Assembly (NCBI RefSeq): GCF_921293095.1
Contig: NC_060254.1
Span: 5,828,001-5,892,000, forward strand
DNA: 64,000 bases
Direction of reading: 5' to 3'
Source of the DNA: Ischnura elegans
Lineage: Eukaryota; Arthropoda; Insecta; Odonata; Coenagrionidae
The position numbers and the translations under genes were made by a program. The notes below the pieces were generated by a model. The model did no database searches, was not told the origin of the DNA, and was given only the letters and a program-made list of their open reading frames with translations. This document shows positions 20,479 through 31,991 of this stretch, piece after piece; positions within the stretch are counted from its first letter, which is position 1; each line of letters opens with the position of its first letter.

Positions 20479-22058
20479 GGGTTGTTCAAGCCTATCAGAA
20501 CGGTCTAAAAAAACGAATGTATATCACTTCTGATGTAATTTCATTTTGATTGGGATGAATGACAGATGCGTTGAAAAAGTAATGATGGAATTATTAGCAA
20601 TCAAAATTCGAACAATTTTAAACGCCGCCAAAAACGGTCCGCCATCTTGAAATAGAGGTGATGACGAAACAAGCCTGTACGGCTGGCCTGTACCCTCGAT
20701 CGCTCGATGCCAAGCTGAGCACTCTGCATGCCGACTGGACATTTGCCAAGGTTATTCCTTATTTTGAAATGGCCTATGTTGTGCATGAAGCTTCCGGATG
20801 GATCAAGGCGACATAAAATCCATTCTTCAAGTTAGGCAGGCAACGTATGTAGTGTAATTGTTGACAGGAATTGAAAGTTTTGTATAGCTGCATTTGCAAG
20901 GAAACTACCTACGTGCAGTGAACTTTCATTTTGCCGCTAGTGCAAGTGAACAAAATTTGTGCCCTTAATGTACCCCTGAGTGAATTGATTGCATATAGAC
21001 GATGAAGTAAAGAGTGAAGCGACAAGTGAAGTGAGTTGTGAATGTAACATCTTCGACGAAATTATTTATTTCTTCCATGCTGGTTCAATCAACCCTATAC
21101 ATTTCGATCTAAGGTATCTAACTATTGCGAAGGATATGTTTCATATTTGAGCTAGTTGTACTTAGAGGATACATCGAACGTATATTAATTTTCATTCGTT
21201 TGTTCGCCTCTAAGTTCTGTTTGATTTTATTACCTATTGCCAATTCATTTGGAGCATTCGTCAGTGTTTACATTTCACGAATTTCGTTGCGCTGTTGTTT
21301 GTTTTGGTCATATTTTGGTTACGGTAATAGTGAAAGTGAAATTCGAAGTTTTTTGATGTTACAATAACTGGTTTAGCCAGTTTAATAATTTGTTTCAGCC
21401 TATTCATTTCATTGTCTTCGTAATGTCAATGCAAAATAACGTAATCTGATTCTAAGTCGTTAGTGATGAGTGGTAAGTGAGGTGTGGAGAATCCTTACGA
21501 ACTTCAAGGAGTGCAAATTCTTTTGTGTGTGCAGAGTGATTGGAAAACCGATTGTCGTGTTTTATTAGTGTTACATAATAGTGTTTTATATTTATTGTGA
21601 GCCAAGTTTTTTATTGAATCAGTTGATTTGGATGATACTGATTATACGTATCAAAAAGACAGCTCGTGAAATGTGTGCGTTGTAGTGCTATTTGTGATAT
21701 GATGAGCAATAAATATGTACAAGTAAGGGTAATTTTGCTTATTATTACTCTTATTAAAGGATAAATTTGGATTTTCTTTAAACACTGATCTGGCGGCAGG
21801 CGCTGGAGATCTTTTAAAAAAAGTGGAATAACCCTGCTGAGCCACTTCAAACACTGCAGTAGGGCATCTACAGGCTTGTGACGTCACACACCAATTCAAG
21901 ATGGAAGTAGGGCTTTTTGGCGTAACGTAAAATTTGTCACTGTTTAAAGCCTTCTCTAAACATGTACAATGAAGAAAATAGCATAATATTATTGTCATTG
22001 CTCCTTCTGAAGCACGATCTTTCGATTTCTTAAATAAAAAAAATATGGTGAACAACCC
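20479..22058. mobile_element. 1.6 kb relative of the 660 bp MITE family
   Basis: The termini GGGTTGTTCA and TGAACAACCC are inverted repeats flanked by TA. The right ~50 bp (ATCTTTCGATTT, a run of A, then AACAACCCTATTA) align with the right end of the 660 bp family (ATCTTTCGATTTAGG...AACCACCCTATTA). A GTGACGTCAC motif near 21878 recalls the CRE-like site of that family. No transposase frame is recognisable, so it is probably non-autonomous too. Confidence 0.55.
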
Positions 22059-22327
22059 TATTATAATAGTTTTAATTTATCTAGAGATTTAATCTATTCA
22101 AGTCTGTGCTAAGTTCTTTGCCAACGTTCGGTGTGCTCTGGAAGGACAGGGGGTATTCTGGGCATTATAAATCCCCTCAAATACTAAGTCAGAGGCACTC
22201 AATGGCTCCATTTCTAAACCCTAACTCCACTCACAATCAGTCCCGCTGACTACGGGACATTGCCGAGAGTGGACACTGCCGCATTTAACAAATACTTAAC
22301 GTTGAATGGTCCCCTCTTCCCCCAGTG

Positions 22328-24300
22328 GAATAGCATTATGCTATTCTCCGATATTGCAACCGATGTTGCTATAATATAGCGTATTGCAACGCCTATGCTA
22401 TTTGGTATTCAGAACGGTTGCAATTCGTGTTTTTACTACACCGGAAGACGTAATTCTCAGAATAGCATAGGCCCGTAGCAATTCACTATTCTGAACGGCA
22501 AATTGCAACCGGCAGGGTTGCAATAATATTACCCGGTCTTCGAGGCCGAGCTATTCGGTATTGCAACCCAGAAAACGTGCGCATTGCGATGTCGAATTGT
22601 TTTTCTGAGGTTAAAGTAACCTTATCAAGCATTGAAAAATGGAATAATAGCCAAAAATAAAATGATATCAGCTTTATTTTAATTAAATAATGGGAGCATA
22701 AGTGATGAATATTTAACTAGTTAAGTGAATTGGGTAGAAATTAACATTCGCGCTTAATATATGAAGCACAAGCTTGCTTCATCGACAGTACGAAAACAAT
22801 AACAATTAATGCAAAGAATTACTACGATTACCCCAAATTTTACGTGTTTTATTCATAATTTTATTTCATCATTTGACTAGCTACTAAAAATATCCTCAAT
22901 GTAGGCTATCCGGTCGATTCTTGAAAATTTTCAAGCTTGTGTTAACACACTAACTCGCCAAATATAATAATAGTTATAGCTTTCAATGAAAACCATATAT
23001 TACCATAATAATACCATATACTTTGATCAGCCGTCCATTTCCTCAATTGGACAGTATATACAAATACATATGCAACGAGTCGAAATTATTTTCCCCACTA
23101 TTCGCTACCTTCTACAATTAAAACTTAAAATTTACAAACTTATAACACGGGCAGTCGACATGAATTACTTGCTTGAAAACAAAGGATTTCTCCGAACACC
23201 AATAAAGTTTCCGAACAAATATGATTCGCCACAAACGTTTAATGGAATATCCATGTACATCATTAATGCAATATTCATTATAGTGGAATGCAATGCAATA
23301 TAGTGGAATTCAATACAAATTGTTTCCTCTATAGGCAAGTAAGTTATTCACACAATTAAGTTTCAGTATATCGGCACAGTTCAGGGTCTATCAAAAATTT
23401 CAGTGAGTACATTAAAATCAGCTGATACGAAAACAATAATAACTGACACAACAGCACTTTCCACACGATTCACTATTGCTAGATTCACTTTTTCACAGCT
23501 GTTCCATCCATCCTCAAATTCACCATCACCTCCCTCTGCTTTTTCCAAATCTGCAGCTGAAGTATCGATACTATTCCATCATAATACATGAAAGCACAGC
23601 TGTGACGTTGCCACCTACTTCATTTCCTAAACAGAGAATGAATACTGAAATAAGGGAGTCATATAATATAAAGCTAGTATTAGAAACGGAAGCTTTTAGT
23701 TCATACAGTAAAGCTATATCGTCACGAGCAAAGCAATAAAAGTTGATACATATTTATTTTGACATGCAACGAACAGACTTCGAAGCCTAAGACAATTACG
23801 AAACTATGCTATGCGAGGTCGTAATCACGTTAAACAACCGATCGGATACAGGTAATTGATTCAATATTCATGCCCGATAAATCATCATTATCATAATCAA
23901 ATTACAATCTAACCCACCTGTCTGAAGCCATTGTGAAATCTATCACAGCCACAACAAACAGCTGATTTCCTAAATGAGATTTTCAAAGCGTATTATATAA
24001 ATCCAAGATTTTAATATAATTTTTAAATGTAAATAAAGCAATTTTTTATAATTGCAAGTCAATATTCCGTAAAATACAGAAAATTTTATAAAATATTTTC
24101 TCCCTCATTGGTTGCGAAAACTGTTCAGAAAGTTTTTCATACGGGAAGAGGCGGAGCTTCCAAATAGCTCGCGCAAGAAATAGCATGCTGCTATTCCGAA
24201 CAAAATTATTACTACGCTTCATTCAGAATACGGGGTCGTTGCAATAATGACCCGCAGAATAGCATGTGCTATTTTTTGCAACGCTTATCCAGAATAGCAG
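22328..24300. mobile_element. Foldback-like element with subterminal TTGCAA/GAATAGCA repeats
   Basis: Both ends carry dense, mostly inverted arrays of two short words, GAATAGCA or TGCTATTC and TTGCAA(C): about eleven occurrences in 22328-22572 and several in 24178-24300. The outermost bases are GGAATAGCAT on the left and CCAGAATAGCAG on the right. The 1.6 kb between is AT-rich and I recognise no protein in it. Such arrays are typical of transposase binding sites at transposon ends. Confidence 0.5.
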
Positions 24301-24309
24301 CCTTGGATG

Positions 24310-25480
24310 CCTACTTTTTGCCACCCCTTTGACCTTGACTGTGACCTTTTTGGGTTAACGGTTTAACTTTCGTTTCGTGTTTTTTTTTGTTTTTCTTGGC
24401 TTTTTTTCTACATCGAATTTTTTTAACATTGAAACCACGCAAGGCAAATTTTAGATTTTGGTTTGGACCCACATTGCAAGGTCAAAAGGCCAAAATTGTA
24501 ATTTTTTCTATCACTCAACAAAAATACGACCTTTTGCGATGAGTATGCCAATTTTCATGAGCATAGCTCGAGGGGAAGTGAAGTGAGTAAATGTAAAAGA
24601 GGTCAAAAATGACTCGCGATCAACAGAAGAGCTTTCAATTTCAGGATGTTTGTCGTTTGTCATAACCGTGAGTCAAATTTATTACTATGAGCCGCGAAAG
24701 ATTTAATCAAAAAACATTTCAAGTTTATTCCTCAAGTTCTCTGTTCCTATGCACATCGTATCCGAATCACTGACAAGCTTCGCGCCCTAATTCAAACATA
24801 TTCACCTAAATTTAACGAATAAATTAATGGAAGTTAGTTTTGATCACTCGATTTGAAATTCTAACTAATTAAAATTAAAATTTTATAAAAGTTAAAGACT
24901 TAATTTCATGTCTAACTACATTTTTAACTTGTAATTATAATACTTTACAGTTTACAATCGCGCTCGAAGTACCCTCCACAAGCCATACAAGCAGGGGTCG
25001 GCGGACAGTCTCTGAAAAATAATTGATCCCGGACATTTGAAGCCACCGTAGACATTTGAACCCGGCTCCACGGGGAATGAAGCCTCCCCACCACAACACT
25101 CACTATATTGAAACTGGGACTGTGATTTTGAAAGTCCACTAAATAATCTCTGCTTCCATAATTCGGATACGATGTCTCCGTTTTAATCTGCCCTCCCAAA
25201 GTTCCCCTTCACAATCATTATTTAAAACAAAAACCTAATTTTTCTCAGTTTCAGTTCAAGAAATCTATTCACCATGCGTTGTAAAAAAATGTCACCCGAG
25301 TTTGACGAGCAATATCTCAAAGACCGCTCCTTTCACTTTATTATTTTTACGGCGTATTAAATATTTTCTTTTTTTCGCTGACTGATGGCATGCATAATAT
25401 ATAGATGCTAATAATTACTTCATTGTGCGCACAGAAACGACATTTCAGCCCATTTTTCTGTTTGCCGCATCGATGCACCA
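24310..25480. other. AT-rich DNA without recognisable content
   Basis: No gene or element boundaries are visible. Near 24330-24360 and 24478 there are several GACCTT/AAGGTC words in tandem and inverted arrangement. The minus frame at 24945-25199 has no recognisable domain. Confidence 0.35.
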
Positions 25481-25489
25481 CTTTTAAGG

Positions 25490-26173
25490 CTATCTATTGA
25501 CAGGAATCATGAGGGTTCAAGGGGAACCCTCTTGGGGTTACAACCTCCGGGGCCGGGACCCAAGCCCGTGGCTTATTCGCCCGATCACCCGGGGAGGGGC
25601 TGGACGGGAAGGAAAAAGGATGGAAGCGCCGTCGCGATCGGAGCCCGCCGACGCCTCCAGGGATGGGAAAGGGCTGGAAGGAAGTGGGAGTAGGGATAAA
25701 GCACCCCAGTACTATGGAAGCAAAGGGGGCCCTACCTAGCGAAACCATGCGTACGCAATTTCTCTGCCACCATCCCGGGGAGATTTTTCTATGAGGAAGA
25801 AAAATCCCGGATAGGGACAGTGGGAAGGCTATCTATTGACAATGTGTTCGGGGGTCCAGGGCGGATCCCCGCAAGGATACCTCTCGAGGACCGGGAACCA
25901 AGTCAGAGACTTATACGCCCGAGCCTCTCGAGAGGGGGAGGACAGATAGGAACAAAGGATAGAGGCATCGCCGCGATTAGAGCCCGACGACGCCTCAGGG
26001 AAAGGACGGGGAAGGAAGGACGGGACGAGGAATCCTGCACCGTCACAAAGGCGGGCAGGTCCTACTATTAGCGAAACCAAGCAATATGCAATTAATATTC
26101 TAACGACCTTGGGGGATTATTCTACGAGGAAGAATAATCCAACGATCAAATCGTTAGATGCTATCTATTGACA
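25490..26173. repeat. Tandem array of ~335 bp structured units
   Basis: CTATCTATTGACA begins units at 25490, 25829 and 26161 (periods 339 and 332; the third is partial). Aligned positions form hairpins whose sequence changes while pairing is kept. Stem 1: GAGGGTTC/GGAACCCTC in unit 1, GGGGTCC/GGATCCCC in unit 2, ATTGGGG/CCCTAAT in unit 3. Stem 2: AAGCC/GGCTT versus AAGTC/GACTT. Terminal stem: GATTTTTC/GAAAAATC versus GGATTATTC/GAATAATCC with similar loops (TATGAGGAA, TACGAGGAA) and an outer TCTAACGA/TCGTTAGA in unit 2. Units are GC-rich in AT-rich surroundings. Open frames exist on both strands in each unit, but I recognise no protein. Another CTATCTATTGAC lies at 47157. Confidence 0.75.
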
Positions 26174-26217
26174 GTAGAATTGGGGTTAATTTCTCCCTAA
26201 TCAGGTATATTTGTTGC

Positions 26218-26262
26218 TTAACCCTTAATTAACCGGTAACGTGCAGTCTGAGAGACCGCTGC
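26218..26262. other. Possible piggyBac-like terminus
   Basis: TTAACCCTTAATTAACC followed by a GTCTGAGAGAC palindrome looks like a TTAA target plus a C-rich terminus with a subterminal palindrome. Similar GCGGTCT...AGACC palindromes are at 26603 and 27012. I find no matching opposite terminus, so this is tentative. Confidence 0.25.
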
Positions 26263-26340
26263 GTTTCTAAAATTATGAATAGATATTTTCAAAAGTGCTG
26301 AATTCAATTGATTCGGCTTTAACTTTGTGAAAATCCATGT

Positions 26341-26478
26341 TGAAATGAAAATATACAAACTTGGAAACTTTCCACAGGAAAATTTATTGGTACTTGATAA
26401 TGACGCCTCAGCGTCGAAACGCGTCGTACCAATAAATTTTCCTGTGAAAAGTTTCCAAGTTTGTATATTTTCATTTCA
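26341..26478. repeat. 53 bp inverted repeat capped by the hammerhead-like core
   Basis: Arms 26341-26393 and 26426-26478 pair at 52 of 53 positions around a 32 bp apex. Weaker pairing continues outward (TAGATATTTTC near 26281 with CAAAATATCTAT near 26490). The arms are AT-rich and non-coding. A transcript from either strand would form a long stem with the ribozyme-like element at its tip. Confidence 0.9.
26389..26430 (+). ncRNA. Hammerhead-ribozyme-like motif
   Basis: The order is stem I GGTAC...GTACC, core TTGATAA (26394-26400), stem II GACGC-CTCA-GCGTC (26402-26415), core GAAA (26416-26419), a minimal stem III CGCG and GTC before the predicted cleavage point at 26425/26426. This matches the compact hammerheads known from Penelope-like elements, where CUGANGA...GAAACGCGUC is typical. 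Two core positions differ from the consensus: C3 is U and G8 is A. These two bases pair with each other in active ribozymes, so U3-A8 would be a compensated pair; decay is the alternative. Activity is not established. Confidence 0.55.
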
Positions 26479-26499
26479 AAATTGCTGTTTCAAAATATC

Positions 26500-27622
26500 T
26501 ATAATCCTCGTTAGCGTCATGATTTTGTATAATAAGGACATATAGCACACTTAAAATTTAACGTTCTTATTATTTATTTCTGAACATTTTCAACTGAATT
26601 TGAGAAGCGGTCTGTGAGACCTCACGCCACTAAATTGGAAAAACCAATAAACGTAATGCTGGTGGAAATGAATCAAAGAGTTGTTAAAACAATTCCTAGT
26701 GATTTTTCAAGAATAATAACAACAATAATAACTAACAATAATAATTAACAATTTATAAGGAAGCATTTCTGGTTGCATAACGTGGATAATTAAGTACTTG
26801 ATTTAAAAAAGTACCATAATAAAAATAACTCAAGTGTTTTTGATATCAGTTTTTTGATCCTGTTCCAAATAACAATTTTTACTGAAAAAGTTGGTTCGTA
26901 TTTGGAATTCAAAATATAATATATAAGTTTTATAATAGTTGAGAAGTCAAAGAAACAGCAAACTAAGCAATAAAAATGACTTTGCGACGTTTTACGAATC
27001 ATTGTTTTATTGCGGTCTCCCAGACCGCATGTCACTGGTAGTGTATCAAATATTTCACGTCAATGGTGAAGGGATAAGAAGTCTCCTGAAAAGGTGCGAA
27101 GAGGGATTTCTAAAAACCGATGGGATTTTATGTAGGTATGAAGATGCAAAGGCAACAAAAAGATGTTTCGCAGATGAATCGCCCAGCCTTTGCGAGGGTG
27201 TTCCCAATCTGCTCGAGAGAGGGCGTCTTCTCTCCTCGTTATTGTTCTGTCCTGCCAATGGGTCCCACAAGGCCCCCCCTCCCTTGGGTCCACAACTCTC
27301 TCTCCAGGCCGACGGCGTCGCTCGGTGGCTGCTGCAAATGCCTCCCACGGGGAAACGAGAAACTCAGTGCGTGCTAATGCCTCTCCTAATTGCCCTCCCA
27401 CACTCTCTCACTCTCCGTCTCTCGCTTCGACCAATCCGGCTGTGTTGCTGTTCGGGGGTTGGATGGGGGTGGTTGCAATGGGGTGCGATGTGCAGCAGAC
27501 GACAGCGCGAGACCTCTTTAAGGGAGTCGATAAACGCTCGCTCGCTCTCATTCCAAAAGCGGAAGAGGGAGGAGAGGGAGGGAGAGCAAGAGGGAGGAGA
27601 CACATATTTTGTCACGCGAATA
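26500..27622. other. Unassigned region, AT-rich then GC-rich
   Basis: 26500-27000 is AT-rich with ATA/AAT microsatellite-like runs. 27070-27620 is unusually GC-rich and open in several frames on both strands, the longest 26939-27628 (229 codons, plus). None of these shows a recognisable domain, and low-complexity Ser/Arg/Pro composition suggests base composition rather than coding. A host exon or CpG-rich promoter is possible but unsupported. Confidence 0.3.
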
Positions 27623-28275
27623 GGGTAGTTTCCTTCGTCAAAGAAAACGAAATGCATTGACTGCGATTCGTTACCCACCATTAGTGTATTCATAATATAC
27701 AAATTATTTGGTTTTAAAAATACCGGTTTAGACGAACGGCAATGGTATCAAGTTATCCTCATTTGAATAAAGCCAGATTGGCGCCCATGCGATGCCACTC
27801 CACGTGACGTCACAGGGACCTAGTTACTATACGAGCAGATAGGAGTTTTACATCGTCTGAGGTTACCAATGCATGCATGAGGCACAGAGCTCAGGGAAAC
27901 ATCTATTAATAATCACCTATTAAAATTACCGATGGTCGGAAAGTTTCCTTCGTTTGATAGGGTATTAATAATCCTTATTTAAGCCAAGCGCTACCAGCTA
28001 GCAGGGTACTCTGCTACCTGCTAGCAGCCTGCATCTCAGCGGCGCACTAATACTCGCCCCAAGGTCACCTCACTTTACGGCAGCGGGAACCAGAATGACG
28101 TCACATCCCATCATTCATACTTAGCCGTCGCGTTTTCGCGCGCTTGAACATTTTCACTTTTCATTTAATCGCGGAAAATAGATATCGTCATTTAAAATTT
28201 TAAAAGCGTGAAATACGTACTGCAGGAGTAATAATCTTTCGATTTAGGCGATAAAAAAATAATAGGAAACCACCC
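27623..28275 (+). mobile_element. 660 bp MITE family, copy B
   Basis: Ends GGGTAGTTTCCTTCG and AGGAAACCACCC are flanked by TA. It is a near full-length copy with CACGTGACGTCA at 27801-27812. The internal site GCTACCAGCTAGCAGGG is uninterrupted, unlike copy F. Confidence 0.88.
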
Positions 28276-29521
28276 TATTGCACGTCAATGGTTAAAAAAA
28301 GAATAAGTCTACAGCTTAAGCATATAGATGAAATAAAATTTAGTGGGGATGAAATCGGAAAAAGCTCGACATGCTGGTGGAGGGTGCTTTGGCAGCCGTT
28401 CAGAAAAATAGGATTAAATATTCGAAAAGTGGCGTTGAAATGAATCATTTACAGAATGGGAGGGGAGGGAAAACAAATGATTCACGGTTAGCGTTGGCGC
28501 ACATAGAGCAATAAACGACCTTCAGCGTTTCAAGAACATCACGGGAATTTTCCTGTGGATTCACAATTGATCAAACCCCGCGATAATTAAACCGGGTCAC
28601 TGTGTATTTTATTTCTGTGAACGCCGCAATTGGGCACTGGAGTCTTAACCTCGCGCGTTTATTAATTTGCAATTTTTTCTATGCCCTTTCATGTCTTATA
28701 TGAAGGGGAAATAAATTAAATTTAAATGATATTAGCCGTTGATTTAATAGAGCAATTTCACTCACGCCTGTGCAATTTCAAATAATGGCGGAAAGATGAT
28801 GACGAAGAACGCCGGGGATAGTAGTTCACTTACTCATCGCCTGCGTGGCGCTTGGATCGTCATCGAAGCGTGTTTCCCCATGGATTCAAATGTGCTTTCC
28901 TCCGACGCTGTGCTGCCACTCGCACTCTCCCAACTAACACCCACCCACCATTCGGCGACCGTGTTTTCTTCTCGCGGGAGGAATAAGTTGGAATTGCGCG
29001 TGTTTTAATCAACCCTCTCTCTGCAATCCACCCCCCCTCCCTCTCCACTCCTGCTCCAGCAGCTAATTCACTTCCCACCACTGATTCCACTCACGAATTT
29101 AAGTTCTACACACTCAATTAAAGTGAATTAAATTGGTATTAATTCTGTTTCTAGTTGAGCACGGCGGACGCTCTCCTACTTATATTCACACCAATGCATT
29201 TGTGCAATAACATTAATCGAAAACGTAGTATACCTATATACATCGCCCTATTTCTCTCAACACAATATGAATGGATATGGTACATATTACATGCATGTAT
29301 TAAAAATCCACTCACCAATACAATTAAATATTTATCGTTATTAAAACTGAATGTCGAGGAAAACGTTGGAATGTTTCAATAGCAAAAAAAACTTGGGTTC
29401 AAGTTAACTGAGCCTTTATTATCTTTCATATTTGTTTCACGGTAGATGCGAGCGTTGTGTAGCCCCCTTAGCTCGGGACCCTCGGATATTGTCGACATGG
29501 CCAGACGGCTCTCGCTGTTTA
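28276..29521. other. Unassigned DNA
   Basis: No recognisable gene. Contains AGTGGGGATGAAATCGGAAA (28342), matched at 35767, and a frame at 28796-29008 (plus, 70 codons) without domain similarity. Confidence 0.35.
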
Positions 29522-30044
29522 GTCATCACTAGAGGCAAAGATTATCGGTGAATAAAAACTGTGAATTTCGTCATAAAAATCTGTCAATTTCGGTTTAAAA
29601 TTTCGTCATAAAACTGCAATTTCGTCATAAAAAAATACAGTTTCGTCATAAAAATTCGCTCGTCACAAATATTGTTTTTTATCCCAAGAACAGTAATCAC
29701 CAACAAAAATGCTTATTGGCATCTTAAATATATTTTTAATGGTAAAAACCATGACAAAGAAGGGTCAAAGCAAATGCTAAAGGAATAAGTTAAGCATTTG
29801 TTACATACACATCATAAACACTTTTTGCTATGTATGTATGTATTTCAACCGCATACCGCATGACAAATGCGGGATTTATATACATGGGGAATATTTTTGA
29901 TTGGTCTAAATTTCATTGTCTCATTGGCCTGCATGATGTAAAAAACTTATAGTTTTTACTTAACAAATTGATAACAAAAGTCTTTAAGGTCTTACACAAA
30001 AAATATAATATCAACACATGCAATTACATATGTGTTTGTCAATA

Positions 30045-30704
30045 GGGTGGTTTCCTATTATTTTTTTATTGCCTAAATCGAAAGATTATTACTCCTGGAG
30101 TACGTATTTCACGCTTTTAGATTTTTAAATGACGATATCTATTTTTCGCGATCAAATGAAAAGTGAAAAATTTCAAGCGCGCGAAAACGCGACGCGTAAG
30201 TAGGAATGAAGGGAAAAAGTCCGTACGACGCATTTCTGGTTCCCCCTCCCGCCTGGTAGGTGACCTTGATCGAGGCTCTGAGCGCTGATAGGACGCAGGA
30301 TGCTAACGGGTAGCTGAGTACCTTCCTGTCTGGTAGCGCATGGCTTAAAAAAGGTTTATTAATACCTTATCAAGCGAAGAAAACTTTCCGACCTTAGCCA
30401 GTTTTAATAGGTGATTATTAAGACATGTTTCCCTGAGCTCTGTGACTCATGCATGCATTGGTAGCCTCTGACGATGCATAACTCCTATCCTCTCGTGTAG
30501 AAACTAGGTCCCTGTGACGTCACGTGGAGTGGAATCGCATGGGCGCCAATCTGGCCTTTTTCAAATGAGGATAAAATTTGACCCTTGCAATTCGTCTAAA
30601 CCGGTATTTCAAAAACCAAATAATTTGTGTATTATGAATACACTACTGGTGGGTAACGAATCGCCATCAATGCCTTTTGTTTTCTTTGATGAAGGAAACT
30701 ACCC
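30045..30704 (-). mobile_element. 660 bp MITE family, copy C
   Basis: This is an inverted copy: GGGTGGTTTCCTATT at the left and GAAGGAAACTACCC at the right, with TA on both sides. The CRE-like site reads TGACGTCACGTG at 30515-30526. It lies within the hAT-like element 29530-32776, so it inserted later than that element or was carried by it. Confidence 0.87.
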
Positions 30705-31991
30705 TATTATCTATATTTTTTTAATATGCCCTCTGAGATTATTCACACTCTGGAATTTAAAATTGGCTGAATCCTTATTTTACTAGAATTGAGATCCATT
30801 GGTAAAACTTGACTTTAATTATACATTTTTGGAAGTTTAGTGGTTCTTTTATTTATATTTCCATGCATGGAAAATCCTCTTCCTGCATCTACATTTGCCA
30901 CAGGTATCCACAGGGTTTTCACACAATTTTCTACAAAATGGGAAAAATCATTTTAAAAGGCCAGAATTCGTGGAAGTACTGAAAATGCTTTTCCTTCTTC
31001 CTGAACTGATCCAACAGAATCCTTCACAGCAGAATAGCCAAAAAGTTCTTGAGTTTCTGTTAATGATTATATGAGGACATTAGCAACAAGTGTGCTTAAG
31101 TCCATCACATCAGTTGTCAATATACACCTTTAGTTAAATAATCTTCCCATGGCTGTAATAATGTTCCTCCCTGGGTCACTGTATACAAGGAATGACAACT
31201 TGATATTAGTCTTTATCCTATTTGCTTCAGGACCTCACACATGGAAAGTTTCACAGATTTTTTGAGACTATTAAGCGAAGATTCATTTTCTTTTCCAAAC
31301 TGTGCATTGCTGGCTAGGGTAAAGGAATTCTATAAATTAAGGTTGATTCGGTTCTTAAATTTTTTCGGCTCTCGGTACCGTTCTGGTTCTCCCCCATCAG
31401 TTCTCGATACTCGGTTCCAAGGATGAACTCTATTTAAATTTCCCATTAATTCAGGTAATTAAACAACCACAAGAAGTGAATGAAAATAATTTCACGAAAA
31501 ATGTTAATTAACAAGAAAGGTCTGTTAAAAAAACTCAAGATCGCCTCCATAATTTTATTTACCAAGTAAAAAAGTTAAATAACACATTGTTAAGAATGCA
31601 TGATCGACCGACATGTCTCATTATGTACATCAGGCAGCCACTGGTTCTTTCTCCAGGTTTTTTTTGTAACTTCTAAGTGAGATTAAAATACATTCTGTGA
31701 TGTAACTAGCTTAAATTGTTACTTAAATTGACAACTGATTTGCATGCTTCACTCTCGCAGTTCTTATAACCTCAACAATAAACTGCTCAACACGCCGGTA
31801 CAGCGACAACATTCATAAACTAAGCGGCCATGAATTAACGTAAAATTGTAATGCGGGGTTGCATTCTGCAGGATAACCACACTTCTCGACGGCTTGCATA
31901 GGTTTATCAACTTACGAATAGGCTCTCGAAACGCATCTTGCTCGTATATCGCAGAATTGCTGTATATACACATGAATCAATCTTAACACCA

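Noticed and set aside
24320-24500. Nuclear-receptor response elements (GACCTT/AAGGTC words)
   Set aside because: Several half-sites occur, but in AT-rich repeat-like DNA with no nearby promoter; common by chance and unsupported.
25494-26080. Pairs of ~80-codon frames in both tandem units, on both strands
   Set aside because: Base changes between units follow paired stems and do not favour synonymous positions as far as I can judge by eye. Simultaneous openness on both strands fits GC-rich composition better than coding.
25486-26173. CRISPR-like array because of regularly spaced repeats
   Set aside because: Units are ~335 bp with a whole-unit relationship and only three occurrences in a eukaryotic context; there is no short repeat with unique spacers.
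26939-27660. Long overlapping open frames (up to 229 codons) on both strands
   Set aside because: The region is GC-rich so stops are rare in all frames. The translations are low-complexity with no domain, and no strand or frame is favoured.
28796-29008. Possible host exon with 70 codons
   Set aside because: No similarity recognised and no convincing splice context.
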